From positions 482,778 to 546,777 of the forward strand of contig CAWEET010000001.1 in NCBI GenBank assembly GCA_963808165.1: 64,000 bases of DNA, given 5' to 3'. Below, piece by piece: positions 35,117-43,420 of the stretch; within the stretch, counting starts at the first letter, position 1; the number at the start of each line of letters is the position of its first letter. A program made the translations under genes and the position numbers. The notes under the pieces were generated by a model, which saw only the letters and a program-made list of their open reading frames with translations, ran no database searches and was not told where the DNA came from. The stretch is from Thiosocius sp963808165. Its GTDB lineage: Bacteria; Pseudomonadota; Gammaproteobacteria; Chromatiales; Chromatiaceae.

Positions 35117-35467
35117 TTGAACATCATCGACAACACCGACGAGGAGATCCTGGCGATAGCTGATCCCTGGTGGGATGATCTGGCCAAGTACTCCAACACG
35201 GGCGAGTACGGCAAATTCATCAGGAATTTCGCCTATTCACTGATGCAGGGCCTCAATGAGATCGAAGTGGGAAAGCAGTTTTCCCAGAGTGATCTGGCCA
35301 GGAATCTGGCGGAGGACAAGGATTTCCTCGGCATCATCCGTCGGGGGGAACATGTAACGGTTCTTTATCGGGTGCGCAGCACCAAGAAGGCCGGCGAATG
35401 GCTGGGGAGATTGGTGCTGGGCTATGAAAAAGGCCAGGTCAGGATATTCGGTGCGTCGGTCTTTTAA
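35117..35467 (+). CDS. Unknown acidic protein downstream of aprA
   Basis: The 116-residue frame starts with TTG 35117; no ATG suits the length. It is soluble and acidic at the start (NIIDNTDEEILAIADPWWDD), with a conserved-looking centre (RNFAYSLMQGLNEIEVGKQF) and end (TVLYRVRSTKKAGEWLGRLV then FGASVF). I do not recognise the family. It lies 117 bp after aprA and 5 bp before the FKBP gene, in the same direction, which suggests co-expression with sulfur oxidation genes. Confidence 0.65.
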   Translation: MNIIDNTDEEILAIADPWWDDLAKYSNTGEYGKFIRNFAYSLMQGLNEIEVGKQFSQSDLARNLAEDKDFLGIIRRGEHVTVLYRVRSTKKAGEWLGRLVLGYEKGQVRIFGASVF

Positions 35468-35472
35468 GTGAT

Positions 35473-35979
35473 ATGAAAGAAACTGTTCAAGATAATAAGT
35501 TCGTCGAACTCACATACAAAGTGATCGATGCACATACCGGGGGCGTTCTCACCGAGGTGGAGTTTCCACTGGGTTATGTCCATGGCGCCAATGAGGTCCT
35601 GGCTCCGCAGGTTATGGCGGAACTCGAAGGCAAGTCGGCTGGCGATGTCATCGAGGTGCCCATCGATTGCAACACGATCTACGGGCCGCGTGACGAATCC
35701 CTGGTGATCACCGATTTCATCGAGAACGTACCGGCCGAGTACCGTCAGGTTGGCACGGCTATCCTGATGGAAAACGACAAAGGCCAGACCAAGAGTTTTC
35801 TGGTCACCCGGGTAGACGAAAATACCCTGACCATCGACGGCAACAACCCCCTGTGCGGCAGGGAGGTCATTTTCAAGCTTGAGATACTGACTGTCCGCGA
35901 GGCTGCCAGTGCAGAAATCGAGGCGGGAGGGAAGGTCAATCCAGGGCCCGAGATCGGTGGCGTGAAAGTGCCGATCTGA
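35473..35979 (+). CDS. FKBP-type (SlyD-like) peptidyl-prolyl isomerase
   Basis: The 168-residue protein has the FKBP/SlyD frame: the first strand LTYKVIDAHTGGVLTEV, then FPLGYVHGANEVLAPQVMAELEGKSAGDVIEV and, after an inserted-flap region, NNPLCGREVIFKLEILTVR. The NPLxGxxxxFxxEIL pattern is a SlyD hallmark. It probably helps fold proteins; a chaperone role for AprMBA is suggested only by position. It begins 5 bp after the upstream unknown gene. Confidence 0.85.
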   Translation: MKETVQDNKFVELTYKVIDAHTGGVLTEVEFPLGYVHGANEVLAPQVMAELEGKSAGDVIEVPIDCNTIYGPRDESLVITDFIENVPAEYRQVGTAILMENDKGQTKSFLVTRVDENTLTIDGNNPLCGREVIFKLEILTVREAASAEIEAGGKVNPGPEIGGVKVPI

Positions 35980-36097
35980 ATTTCACCGGGCCACCGTCAT
36001 CTTTCGGTTGGGAAGATGGCAGAACAGTGGCATCGGACCGGTTTGCAACTGCACTGTCCTGCAGGGGCAATCCCGCAATTTCAGCGAGAGGTGAATG

Positions 36098-36259
36098 ATG
36101 AGCGAACAAAAGCAAGACAAGCCGAAAGTCCCAGACGGTCACGCGCGCTTTGTGACCACCAAGCAGAGAGAGCCCAACGACAAGGGGTTCGTCGGCTATG
36201 ACACCATCTGGGAGCCGTGGCATAAAGAAGTCGAGTACACCACACCGAAAAAGCCGTAA
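36098..36259 (+). CDS. 53-residue small soluble protein
   Basis: The frame starts at ATG 36098 (MSEQKQDKPKVPDGHARFVT) and ends at TAA 36257, in line with the apr-associated genes. GAGAGGTG lies just upstream. The product is highly charged at the start and ends with WEPWHKEVEYTTPKKP, with three Trp or Tyr residues in a row of short spacing. No family is recognised, but codon use and the ribosome site favour a real gene. Confidence 0.55.
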   Translation: MSEQKQDKPKVPDGHARFVTTKQREPNDKGFVGYDTIWEPWHKEVEYTTPKKP

Positions 36260-36475
36260 GCCATCCGGCGACGCGAGCCCAGACGAAAACGTTCGCTTGT
36301 AGCATTTCCCGTTCGGGTCGAGGAAGGCAATTTTCAGCGTTATCTGAAAGGTCGCGGTTTCAGATCGCGGATGTAGTAGTGCCCGGAGTAGGGTGAGGCG
36401 GCTCGCTCTCTACCCAGTAACTCCGCGACAGGGTGGGATCGTTCCGGGATCACAATTTCTTGAATAGGGCAGACG

Positions 36476-36784
36476 ATGGACCTGCAACTGAATCCGGGGA
36501 AATTCGAAGAACGCCAAGCCGTTTTAGTCAATGAGCTTGCCAAAACCATTCAGGTCAAGTTGGCCGAAGCCGGGTTGGATAGCGACAAAATCAGCGAGCT
36601 CACTCTCTCGCTGGCGTTCAGCATCACTAGCGTGATAGATGGCATCTCCGGGATAGAGGCAGACAGGATGGATGTTCGACCCTATCTCACGTTCCAGATC
36701 GATGATGAACTTGTCCATTGCGGCGAGAATTCTTTCATGCATGAGCTTGTTTATGACGTGATCGGCAGGCTCATCGGCGACTGA
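36476..36784 (+). CDS. Unknown 102-residue protein
   Basis: It starts at ATG 36476 behind AGGGC. The sequence is helical: MDLQLNPGKFEERQAVLVNE, then LTLSLAFSITSVIDGIS and RPYLTFQIDDELVHCGENSF. It has no membrane segment and one Cys. No family is recognised. It is the last gene before an IS end and a duplicated antitoxin piece. Confidence 0.55.
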   Translation: MDLQLNPGKFEERQAVLVNELAKTIQVKLAEAGLDSDKISELTLSLAFSITSVIDGISGIEADRMDVRPYLTFQIDDELVHCGENSFMHELVYDVIGRLIGD

Positions 36785-36924
36785 TGGCGCCTTGAGTTCC
36801 CTTTGGCTGGTCAAGAAAAGCCAATTCTCTGCGTGATAGGGGACGCACCTCGACAAAGACGTTCAATAGCCGTCGACGATTTCGCCCGAACGCGCTTTTT
36901 TAACTCCGCAGGTAACTACTCACC

Positions 36925-36985
36925 TGTGTATGGCGAATTGTTATTCAAGCGGCTACGGGTAACTGGTATAGCCCGCGGTAATTCG
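36925..36985. repeat. Relic end of the GGCGAATT-ended IS family
   Basis: TGTGTATGGCGAATTGTTAT is at 36931-36950, followed by CAAGCGGCTACGGGTAACTG. The transposase part is missing and the sequence passes directly into the duplicated antitoxin fragment. A fragment resembling the left end of repeat R in reverse is at 36863-36886. Confidence 0.65.
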
Positions 36986-36992
36986 TCGGCAC

Positions 36993-37121
36993 TTACACCT
37001 GTTCCTCGTAGGCACTCAGACCGCGCTTAAGAACCTCAGAAATTGACAACCCAGTGACCTTTTTCAACTTCGCTAGGGTCTTCTCAGCTTCGTCGTCGAG
37101 TCGCACCGTTCTGGTTCCCAT
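36993..37121 (-). pseudogene. Truncated duplicate of the VapB-type antitoxin
   Basis: The minus strand encodes MGTRTVRLDDEAEKTLAKLK and on to AYEEQV, then stop; the full copy at 54649-54909 has 86 residues. The DNA from 36998 to 37137 is identical to 54786-54925, base for base as far as I can compare. The C-terminal half that contacts the toxin is absent. Confidence 0.8.
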
Positions 37122-37327
37122 CGCCGCCTTCCTCTAGTTATCCTCTTCTGTGTGATCAGCCTGTCGTTGACCTCAGCATATGCCCGTTTTTAGTTGCTCG
37201 CGCTTACAGAGCCAGAGATCGGATTAATCCCCCCAGATGTATGGGAGGGTTCGGAAGCGGACCTTCGGAGATTGCCGGCTACTCCTACTGTGCGACCAGA
37301 GCGGAAGCTTATGCCGATGGCGCTGGG

Positions 37328-37840
37328 CTACCAATGCCCCGTACCCGGATCGCCCTTGAAGGGGCCCACGACGCGGCCCGTGATCCATCCGCCGTAGAAA
37401 TCCCCGGCTTGCGGCCGGACCGCCTCTCCGTTGACCTCGCAGTGGATCCGCCCGGGATAAAAGGAGACGTGGTTGTGAATGGCTGCGAAAGCCTTCGATG
37501 GGTTGGCATAGAGCCAGCCTACAGCGGTGCCTTCGGGGTCATCGGCGAGGGCGAAGTAGCTGGCGCGACCTTTCCACTCGCAGAAACTTGACCCGGGAAT
37601 TTCCACGAGCCGATCCCAGTCGATATCGGCGGCGGGGATGTAATAGGTGGGCGGACTCGCTGTTTCGAGCACTCTCAGGGAACGACGACTATCGGCGATC
37701 GGACCGCGGTCGTCACCCACCAAGACGTGCTCATCGCTGCTCACCAGCTTCGGGGGTCGCGGGTAGTCCCAAGCGGACTCCTGCCCCGGGCCTGGTTCAA
37801 TGCCAAAGTCGGGACGCTGCCTGCCCGTGTGCTTCCACAT
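37328..37840 (-). CDS. DUF427-family protein
   Basis: From ATG 37840 the product is 170 residues: MWKHTGRQRPDF at the start, then a domain with the DUF427 pattern SRRSLRVLETASPPTYYIP, SSFCEWKGRASYF, and NPSKAFAAIHNHVSFYPGRI. The family has an unknown role; it is a small beta-barrel-like fold. The start is placed at the family N terminus; the frame runs to 37951 but without similarity. It stands alone. Confidence 0.85.
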   Translation of the reverse strand: MWKHTGRQRPDFGIEPGPGQESAWDYPRPPKLVSSDEHVLVGDDRGPIADSRRSLRVLETASPPTYYIPAADIDWDRLVEIPGSSFCEWKGRASYFALADDPEGTAVGWLYANPSKAFAAIHNHVSFYPGRIHCEVNGEAVRPQAGDFYGGWITGRVVGPFKGDPGTGHW

Positions 37841-38770
37841 GTGTCGCCCTCTATGATGCTGTGGATTATTTAGGATAGTCGCTTTTCTGAGCTTACCCGC
37901 GAACTCGACGCGAGATAGGGGCATCCCGAAGCGCCGACAAGCGCCAGCCACTGCGAGAGTACATCAAGAAGCAGGCTTTCTTCGATTCTGTTGGCGGGGC
38001 CAATCTCGCGAATCAGCCTCTGATCTCCGCATATTTGCGTTGCAGATGTGTACCCGGCGTTCGGCGCTTTCCGTAAGGGTGTCAGCAATATTGTCGGCGA
38101 CGTAGACCTGGCTACTGAGAATCCCTTGTAAACAAGTGAGTCTTTGATCTCAGCAAAGATTTTGGAACATCCGAGTCCCCAAAATTGACTCGATCTTTGA
38201 CGACTGTTGATTTGCACTGAAATCTGACCCAGGTTTCGCATCGAAAATTGACCCGCCTGGATGGGCCGGATTATGGTCTGGTTTGATCATCAGTTGTTTC
38301 GAGTTGTCCATCCTGAAAATTGAATCGGGTCCGATCTTTGGCGATTCTCGAACAAAGCGGCTACGCCGCTGATCGTCCGTAGCGATGGTGTAGTCCACCA
38401 AAAAGTGGAAACGCGACAACTTCGCCCATGTCCAACGGCTGAATAGTGCGCGGCTTTGGGGAAACCTTCCGCAGCAATTCAGGAGCGCAGGCCATTGTTC
38501 GACTGCCTTGTAAGAGAACAGGCTGGACGCTTAATCAAGGTCTCGCCTCACGCCTTCATCACAACCAACACCGTAAAGTCCGAGATGTCGCTATTTCGAC
38601 TTTGATTGGCGGGTAAATTGAGCAGTTGGTCGAGCAATGCCGAAAACGGCTCTTTCGCAGGCAGCCTTTGGGATACGCTGCGTTACGAGAACTACAAGCA
38701 CGGAACCTGAGTGTGGATAGATTGACTAAACCGCTACTAACACTCGCAATAGCCGAACAACGCTAGACCT
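37841..38770. other. 900-bp gene-free stretch with IS21-like end motifs
   Basis: Around 38170-38350 short direct motifs recur: AAAATTGACTCGATCTTTG, AAAATTGACCCGCC and AAAATTGAATCGG, a pattern reminiscent of the repeated terminal motifs of IS21-family elements. Part of it (38212-38262) resembles 9533-9585. No transposase frame is left. Confidence 0.4.
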
Positions 38771-39556
38771 GTGAAATTCGCTCACCGCAAGAAGCGCCAC
38801 TGGTTCCTCCGCTGGACCGCCACACTCACCCTGCTCATTGGACTTTTACTGATGGGACCGGTTTTTGCTCTGTTGTTCGGCGACCTTGATCTCGATACCC
38901 ACTGGAGTAACGCCAGCCTCCACAGCACCGGGATGGCGCCGAATCCTCTGGATACACCAGAGGCGGTGGTGCAGGTTTATGCGGCGCGCGCCTACAATTG
39001 GCGAGGCGCCTTCGGCTCCCACAGTTGGATATCGGTAAAACCCAAAGACGGTCATCAGTACACGGTTTACCAGTTGATCGGTTGGCGGCTGCGCTCCTCC
39101 ACTTCAGCGGTCAGCATCCGCGAAGGAGGGCCAGCTGACTTCCTCTGGTTCAATTCGGAGCCGACGCTGCTGGTGGAGCATCGTGGCGAAGAGGCGGAGA
39201 AGATGATTCCGTTGATCCAAAAGGCGGTGAGCGACTACCCCTACCCTCACCAATACCGGGTGTGGCCTGGGCCCAACAGCAATACCTTCATTGCTTGGGT
39301 GGCGCGCCAGGTACCGGTACTGCGCCTGGACCTACCTGCCACAGCCATCGGCAAGGATTACCTCGCCAATGGCGACTGGACGGCCCCTATGCCCAGTGGA
39401 ACCGGCAGTCAGGTTTCACTCTACGGTCTGCTGGGTGCCGGGCTAGCCCGGGAGGAAGGTATCGAGTTCAACCTCCTGGGCCTGTCCTTTGGCATCGATG
39501 TCAACGATCTAGCGCTGCGAGTACCTGGATGGGGACATGTTCCAGCTTTCGACTGA
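38771..39556 (+). CDS. DUF3750-family membrane-anchored protein
   Basis: The 261-residue protein has one N-terminal membrane segment (WTATLTLLIGLLLMGPVFALL) and a soluble domain with the DUF3750 pattern: VQVYAARAYNWRG, SHSWISVKPK, LVEHRGEEAEKMIP, PYPHQYRVWPGPNSNTF and AIGKDYL. GxxxWPGPNSNTF looks catalytic in style, but the function of the family is unknown. It lies just before a copy of repeat R and stands alone. Confidence 0.85.
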   Translation: MKFAHRKKRHWFLRWTATLTLLIGLLLMGPVFALLFGDLDLDTHWSNASLHSTGMAPNPLDTPEAVVQVYAARAYNWRGAFGSHSWISVKPKDGHQYTVYQLIGWRLRSSTSAVSIREGGPADFLWFNSEPTLLVEHRGEEAEKMIPLIQKAVSDYPYPHQYRVWPGPNSNTFIAWVARQVPVLRLDLPATAIGKDYLANGDWTAPMPSGTGSQVSLYGLLGAGLAREEGIEFNLLGLSFGIDVNDLALRVPGWGHVPAFD

Positions 39557-39575
39557 GCTCCACGGTGGACTGAAT

Positions 39576-39796
39576 TCCACCTCTCTATCTCCGCGTAATC
39601 CGCAGAGAAACCACTCCGGGCAACACTTCTGGCCGAACCTTTTCCGGGGACGGTGGCTCAAGGGAAGTCCCGGTGTTTACGAAGCAATTCAGCGGATCAT
39701 GTAGCAGTGGGATGGGAATGCCCACGGGGATCGATCGGTTGGGTGCGCGGGGGAGAAGCGAGTGGGTCGCTACGATTTTCGCAACAGAGCTGAATT
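39576..39796 (+). repeat. Dispersed repeat family R, copy 5 (subfamily A)
   Basis: It begins CCACCTCTCTATCTCCGCG, carries the core with one change (CTGGCCGAACCTTTTCCGGG at 39629-39648) and the subfamily-A middle GCAATTCAGCGGATCATG near 39690. It ends GGGTCGCTACGATTTTCGC. The outer left end is missing or degenerate. Confidence 0.8.
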
Positions 39797-39854
39797 GGCT
39801 TGGAGTGTGTGTCTTCTATCTGAAAATCGCGTCAATCCAAGCCGCGCGAACAGA

Positions 39855-39898
39855 CCAACCCGCTCCTTTTATCTGATCAGATAAAAGGAGCGGGTTGG
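39855..39898. terminator. Perfect 44-bp palindrome, likely bidirectional terminator
   Basis: Two 22-bp arms pair without a mismatch or spacer, centred on TGATCA; the outer part is GC-rich and the inner part TTTTAT. It sits 18 bp downstream of the arylsulfatase stop. As RNA it would form a long hairpin able to end transcription from either side; the absence of a trailing U-run leaves this open. Confidence 0.6.
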
Positions 39899-39916
39899 CG
39901 GGTCGTCGATAGACGG

Positions 39917-40798
39917 TCAGTTCGTGCTCTTCGCGTTTCTCAGGTTGTTGAGCACCTCTTCGACATTGAACTTGGCCGGCTTCTGGCGTGGTGGATACTC
40001 TGCGAATGTCTGCAGTTGATCCGCGACGTGAGCTTGTGCGGGTACCAGCAAGAACAAATGGTCAATCCACCAGTTGTTGTAGCCGTTGGCGTCGGTATCG
40101 GCACGTTCGAAGGGATCGGAACGCAAGTTGAAGACCTTCGGTAGCCGAAGCTTGACGAAGGGTTGCGACCATACGTCCCACGATTTCGCGAGTTGCTCTG
40201 CGAAGACGATCTTCCATTTGTTGAAACGCAGTCCAATCAGTTGGCCGCCATCGTCGAAGTAGAAGATGTCGTTGCGTGGGCCTTCGTTGGCCTCGCCTTT
40301 CAGATAGGGAAGAAAGTTTTCGCCATCCAGATGGACTTTATAGGTACTCCCTGCGGCCTTGTGCCCCTTCAGCAGCTTGTCCTTGACGTCTGCTTCGCCC
40401 ACGGCGGCCATCAGTGTCGGCACTTACAGCACCCAGTCGAGATGCGACATGATTTCGTTGGACACGTGTTCTGACTTGATCTTACCCGGCCAGCGGACCA
40501 TGCCAGGAACGCGGAAGCCACCTTCCCAATTGGTGTTCTTCTCTCCGCGGAATGGAGAAATCCCACCATCCAGCCACCCGTTGTAGTGCGGACCGTTGTC
40601 ACAGGTGTACACAACGATTGTGTTGTCGGCGATGCCCAGTTCTGAACCGCCCACCAACCCTTCGCCATAGGCGCTGATGTTAGTGATACCTACATCGTCA
40701 GACATGATCAGCAGAATGTTGGGCTTGTCGGTTTTGGCAATCGCTTGCAGTGGAACCAAGGTTGCGAGCAGGCCGAAAGTGGCAATCAATCTTCTCAC
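39917..40798 (-). pseudogene. Arylsulfatase pseudogene, internal deletion and stop
   Basis: The start is GTG 40798 with GGAGG 7 nt upstream, followed by a signal peptide and KPNILLIMSDDVGITNISAY, the first metal-binding block. The sequence then jumps to SELGIADNTIVVYTCDNGPH, a block normally about 250 residues further on, so the CxPxR formylglycine site is gone. A TAA at 40426-40424 interrupts the frame after SHLDWVL, before PTLMAAVG. The C terminus is present to 39917. The gene cannot make a sulfatase. The remnant LysR gene on the other side suggests it was once a regulated pair. Confidence 0.85.
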
Positions 40799-40929
40799 TG
40801 GAATTCCTCCTGTCGGGCTCAATAAGCACGGCGATACGAACGCCTGCACCATGGATCAGCGTGGAAAGATGTCAGCTGGCAAGCCCTAATTCCAATGCAA
40901 TCATTTGATCAGTTTGATACCTTTTCTGC

Positions 40930-41058
40930 ATGAAGATAAAGCATCCGCAGCTCGCACATGCCTTGGCGCTCGCCAGGCATGGCAATTTCCGTCAGGCGGC
41001 CGAAGACCAGCACCTCTCTCAACCGGCGTTCTCGCGCAGCATCCACAACCTGGAACGG
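40930..41058 (+). pseudogene. LysR-type regulator, N-terminal HTH only
   Basis: MKIKHPQLAHALALARHGNF, then AAEDQHLSQPAFSRSIHNLE is a LysR winged HTH of about 43 residues. It is cut at 41058 by a transposon fragment, so the effector domain is missing. It is divergent from the arylsulfatase pseudogene. Confidence 0.75.
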
Positions 41059-41480
41059 AGCGTGCACACCGAAACCTACGATGCGCCGAGTGAATTGATC
41101 CATGACCACGAGTACCCAGTGGCTCTTCAGGTGAATGGATTCACACCGGAACAGGTCAATGCTCCAAAGGCTGTCCTTCGTGTGTCCCAGGAAGGTCAGC
41201 CATGAGGGCCGATTATCACTGGGCGTCGTGTGGTAGTGCTTGGCAAGGACACGTCTGACTACGTCCTTGTCGATCTGCACATCGAATGCTTTGTTTATTT
41301 GCTGGGCGATTCGTCGGCGGTGCCACCGGGACCCAGAAGTCTGGCGATCGTGGTCAATTAATGTGCAAAGAGTACCAGCAGGTCCTTCATGGCAGCGCAG
41401 GGTAGGGGAGGTCACATTCCGGAACAAGACTGCCGAAGTTTGCCGTTGCTAAGTGACAATTGAGAATTCGCCACCCACAC
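41059..41480 (-). mobile_element. Transposase N-terminal half of the GGCGAATT-ended IS
   Basis: From 41427 the minus strand reads MFRNVTSPTLRCHEGPAGTL, an HTH region and SLWSIDLFRCESIHLKSHWV, holding the first catalytic Asp of an rve/DDE transposase, up to RIVGFGVHA. The terminus ATTCGCCACCCACAC is at 41466-41480. The right half is missing; it is the part kept in the copy at 53247. Confidence 0.8.
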
Positions 41481-41639
41481 GGAGCACAATGAACACACAG
41501 AGCACACGAGATGTTTCAATCTGTCGAGTGGTTGCGAGGCGTCACCGGATTGATTGCGCCAGTAGACCGCGGGTGGCGGCGACAATGACGGTGATTTTGG
41601 CGCGATCGGGACGAGTGCGCCTTTGGCCGCGGGAACTGG

Positions 41640-41985
41640 GCCGGTGCGATGATGGGTAGGTCGAGGTGGCGGTCAGCTCGGTGCCGCTCCCAATGCCCCT
41701 GCAATCCGACACCACTCCGAGCGCCAGGGCGCGCGGTCGGGCAGGTGGATGGCGACGCGCCATCTCCCATTTTCGTATCGAGCAACTCGATCCCACCCGT
41801 AACGGCGTATGGGCCGTCCTTGCTGATAGAGACCATAGGAGGGCGATTCCGGCCTCGGTATTCGATGTCATCGATCGAATAGCTTAGCGCACCAGAGGAG
41901 CGCTGCTTGACGATGTCGATGATCACCCGCGGGCCGATTGCGTTAGACGCCTGCGCATCCGCGCACCGATCGTCTGCCCCACGAA
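41640..41985 (-). pseudogene. CDGSH-type iron-sulfur protein remnant
   Basis: SGALSYSIDDIEYRGRNRPP and ISKDGPYAVTGGIEL are typical of proteins that combine a divergent 4Fe-4S domain with a CDGSH domain. The following CxC...CDGTH cluster region is degenerate and its cysteines are replaced. The gene overlaps the next small membrane-protein frame and has no clear start. Confidence 0.5.
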
Positions 41986-42183
41986 ATAGGTCAGCACGGC
42001 AAAAGGCAATAGCTTCCATTCGAAAGGGATGCCGAACAGGACGCGGAAGCCAATGATCAACGGGACTGCCGCATGCACCGCGACGAACCAGGCAAAAGAA
42101 AACTTGCGGACACCCTCACGCCAGTAGCCGAAAGGCAGATTGACGACGAAGACGAACAACGGCAGAAGGATTAGCTCGACCAT
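41923..42183 (-). CDS. Small membrane protein of unknown function
   Basis: The 86-residue product has three hydrophobic segments (LILLPLFVFVVNLPFGY, FAWFVAVHAAVPLIIGF and LLPFAVLTYFVGQTIG) and a basic C terminus. This layout resembles a widespread family of small integral membrane proteins of unknown role. It overlaps the start of the CDGSH remnant by about 60 bp. Start ATG 42183 is assumed. Confidence 0.55.
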   Translation of the reverse strand: MVELILLPLFVFVVNLPFGYWREGVRKFSFAWFVAVHAAVPLIIGFRVLFGIPFEWKLLPFAVLTYFVGQTIGARMRRRLTQSARG

Positions 42184-42317
42184 CTAAGCGAAAAGAATGC
42201 TTGCTTGGGCGTAGAGAATAACAGTCCACCGCTGCCGCCAGGCGAAAAGCGGCACATCGGGCTGGTGTCGGTTCGGCTGTGCCGACCTGTCCATTCGTCA
42301 GGCAAACCCCCGAGCAT

Positions 42318-42395
42318 CCCCGTCATCGCGGTTGCGGAGTGACCGTTGCGATCTCCAAGAGATTGCTTCGCTCCGCTCGCAATGACCCACGGGTG
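42318..42395. repeat. Widespread short repeat encoding CERSEAIS-like peptides
   Basis: GAGATTGCTTCGCTCCGCTC at 42359-42378 and its surroundings (CGTCATCGCGGTTGCG at 42320, CGCAATGACCC at 42379) are a known type of dispersed bacterial repeat, which when translated by chance gives CERSEAIS or ASGAKQS. It lies between the small membrane protein and the IS91 fragment. Confidence 0.7.
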
Positions 42396-42478
42396 GCGCA
42401 GAGTCGGCTGCACCGGCTGTTGTCTTATCGGGCGCTGCCCGACCTGCCGCGTCATCGCGAGCCCGAAATGCCGGCGTG

Positions 42479-42961
42479 GCGGGCGGTGAAGGACGAACGC
42501 CATACCGCGACGGGACAACCCATGTAATTATCGAGCCGCTGGATTTTATCGCCAAGTTGGTGGCGCTGGTGCCGCCGCCGTGCGCCAACTCAACCCGTTT
42601 TCGTGGGGTCTTTGCCCCCAACAGCCGCTATCGCGCCCGATTGGTTCTCGGGCGGGGCAACAAGCGTGCTGAGCAGGATACATCGGAAGATACGCCGACC
42701 CTGGCCGAGCGGTGCGCATCGATGACATGGGTGCAACGCCTGAGACGGGTGTTCGATATTGACACGTGTCCGGCTTGTGGTGGCGCAGTAAGAATTATTG
42801 CGTGCATCGAAGATCCTGACTCATCTGGGAGCCAAGTGGCGCATTTTCTGTTGCCTGTGAAATGGGCTGGGGTCAGGTATCGCCTGTCCTGGTATGACGT
42901 GACGAAGAAGTTCAACGACTCTACCCCCGCATGGCCCACTAGGTCAGCCAGATCTGGTTAG
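42479..42961 (+). mobile_element. IS91-type transposase C-terminal fragment
   Basis: TPYRDGTTHVIIEPLDFIAK, LVALVPPPCANSTRFRGVF and MTWVQRLRRVFDID with a CPACGG zinc motif match the C-terminal 150 residues of IS801/IS91-type transposases. The N-terminal and catalytic parts are absent here. Confidence 0.8.
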
Positions 42962-42988
42962 CGTGATGCCAGCCATGATTGGAATATC

Positions 42989-43226
42989 GGCGAATTCGTC
43001 GATAGCCCTCATGCCCACCTATCTGACTCCGCAGAAAACGCAGCAAAACCACGCCGGGCAACGCTGCTGGCCGAACTTTTTCCTGGGGTGCTGGCTCAAG
43101 GGCTTGTGCTGGGGTCTGCGAAGGAATTCAGCGGATTATGAGTTGGCGGGGTAGGAGTGCCCACGGGGATCCGGCAGATAGGTTTGCGGTGGGGGGGAAG
43201 TGGGACGCTTCGATATTCGCGGCGCT
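42989..43226 (+). repeat. Dispersed repeat family R, copy 6 (subfamily A, most divergent)
   Basis: It begins GGCGAATTCGTCGATAGC, has core CTGGCCGAACTTTTTCCTGG and middle GCGAAGGAATTCAGCGGATT. The right end is GACGCTTCGATATTCGCGGCG. About 15-20% of positions differ from the other copies. Confidence 0.75.
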
Positions 43227-43420
43227 AAGAGCTTGGGCAGATCGCTGCGACGGGCGGCTCGGGGCGCCTGCAGCCGGGGCGTAACGCGGCATGCACCCCG
43301 TCACGGCGATGCCTGGACAATCCCACGAGAAAATCGGCAAACTTAACTGTGTCAAAAGGTGCCATGAGATCTGGTTAGTTTTCCGCCGTCTCGGCTATTG
43401 ACCAACCAGCGGAGGCGTAA

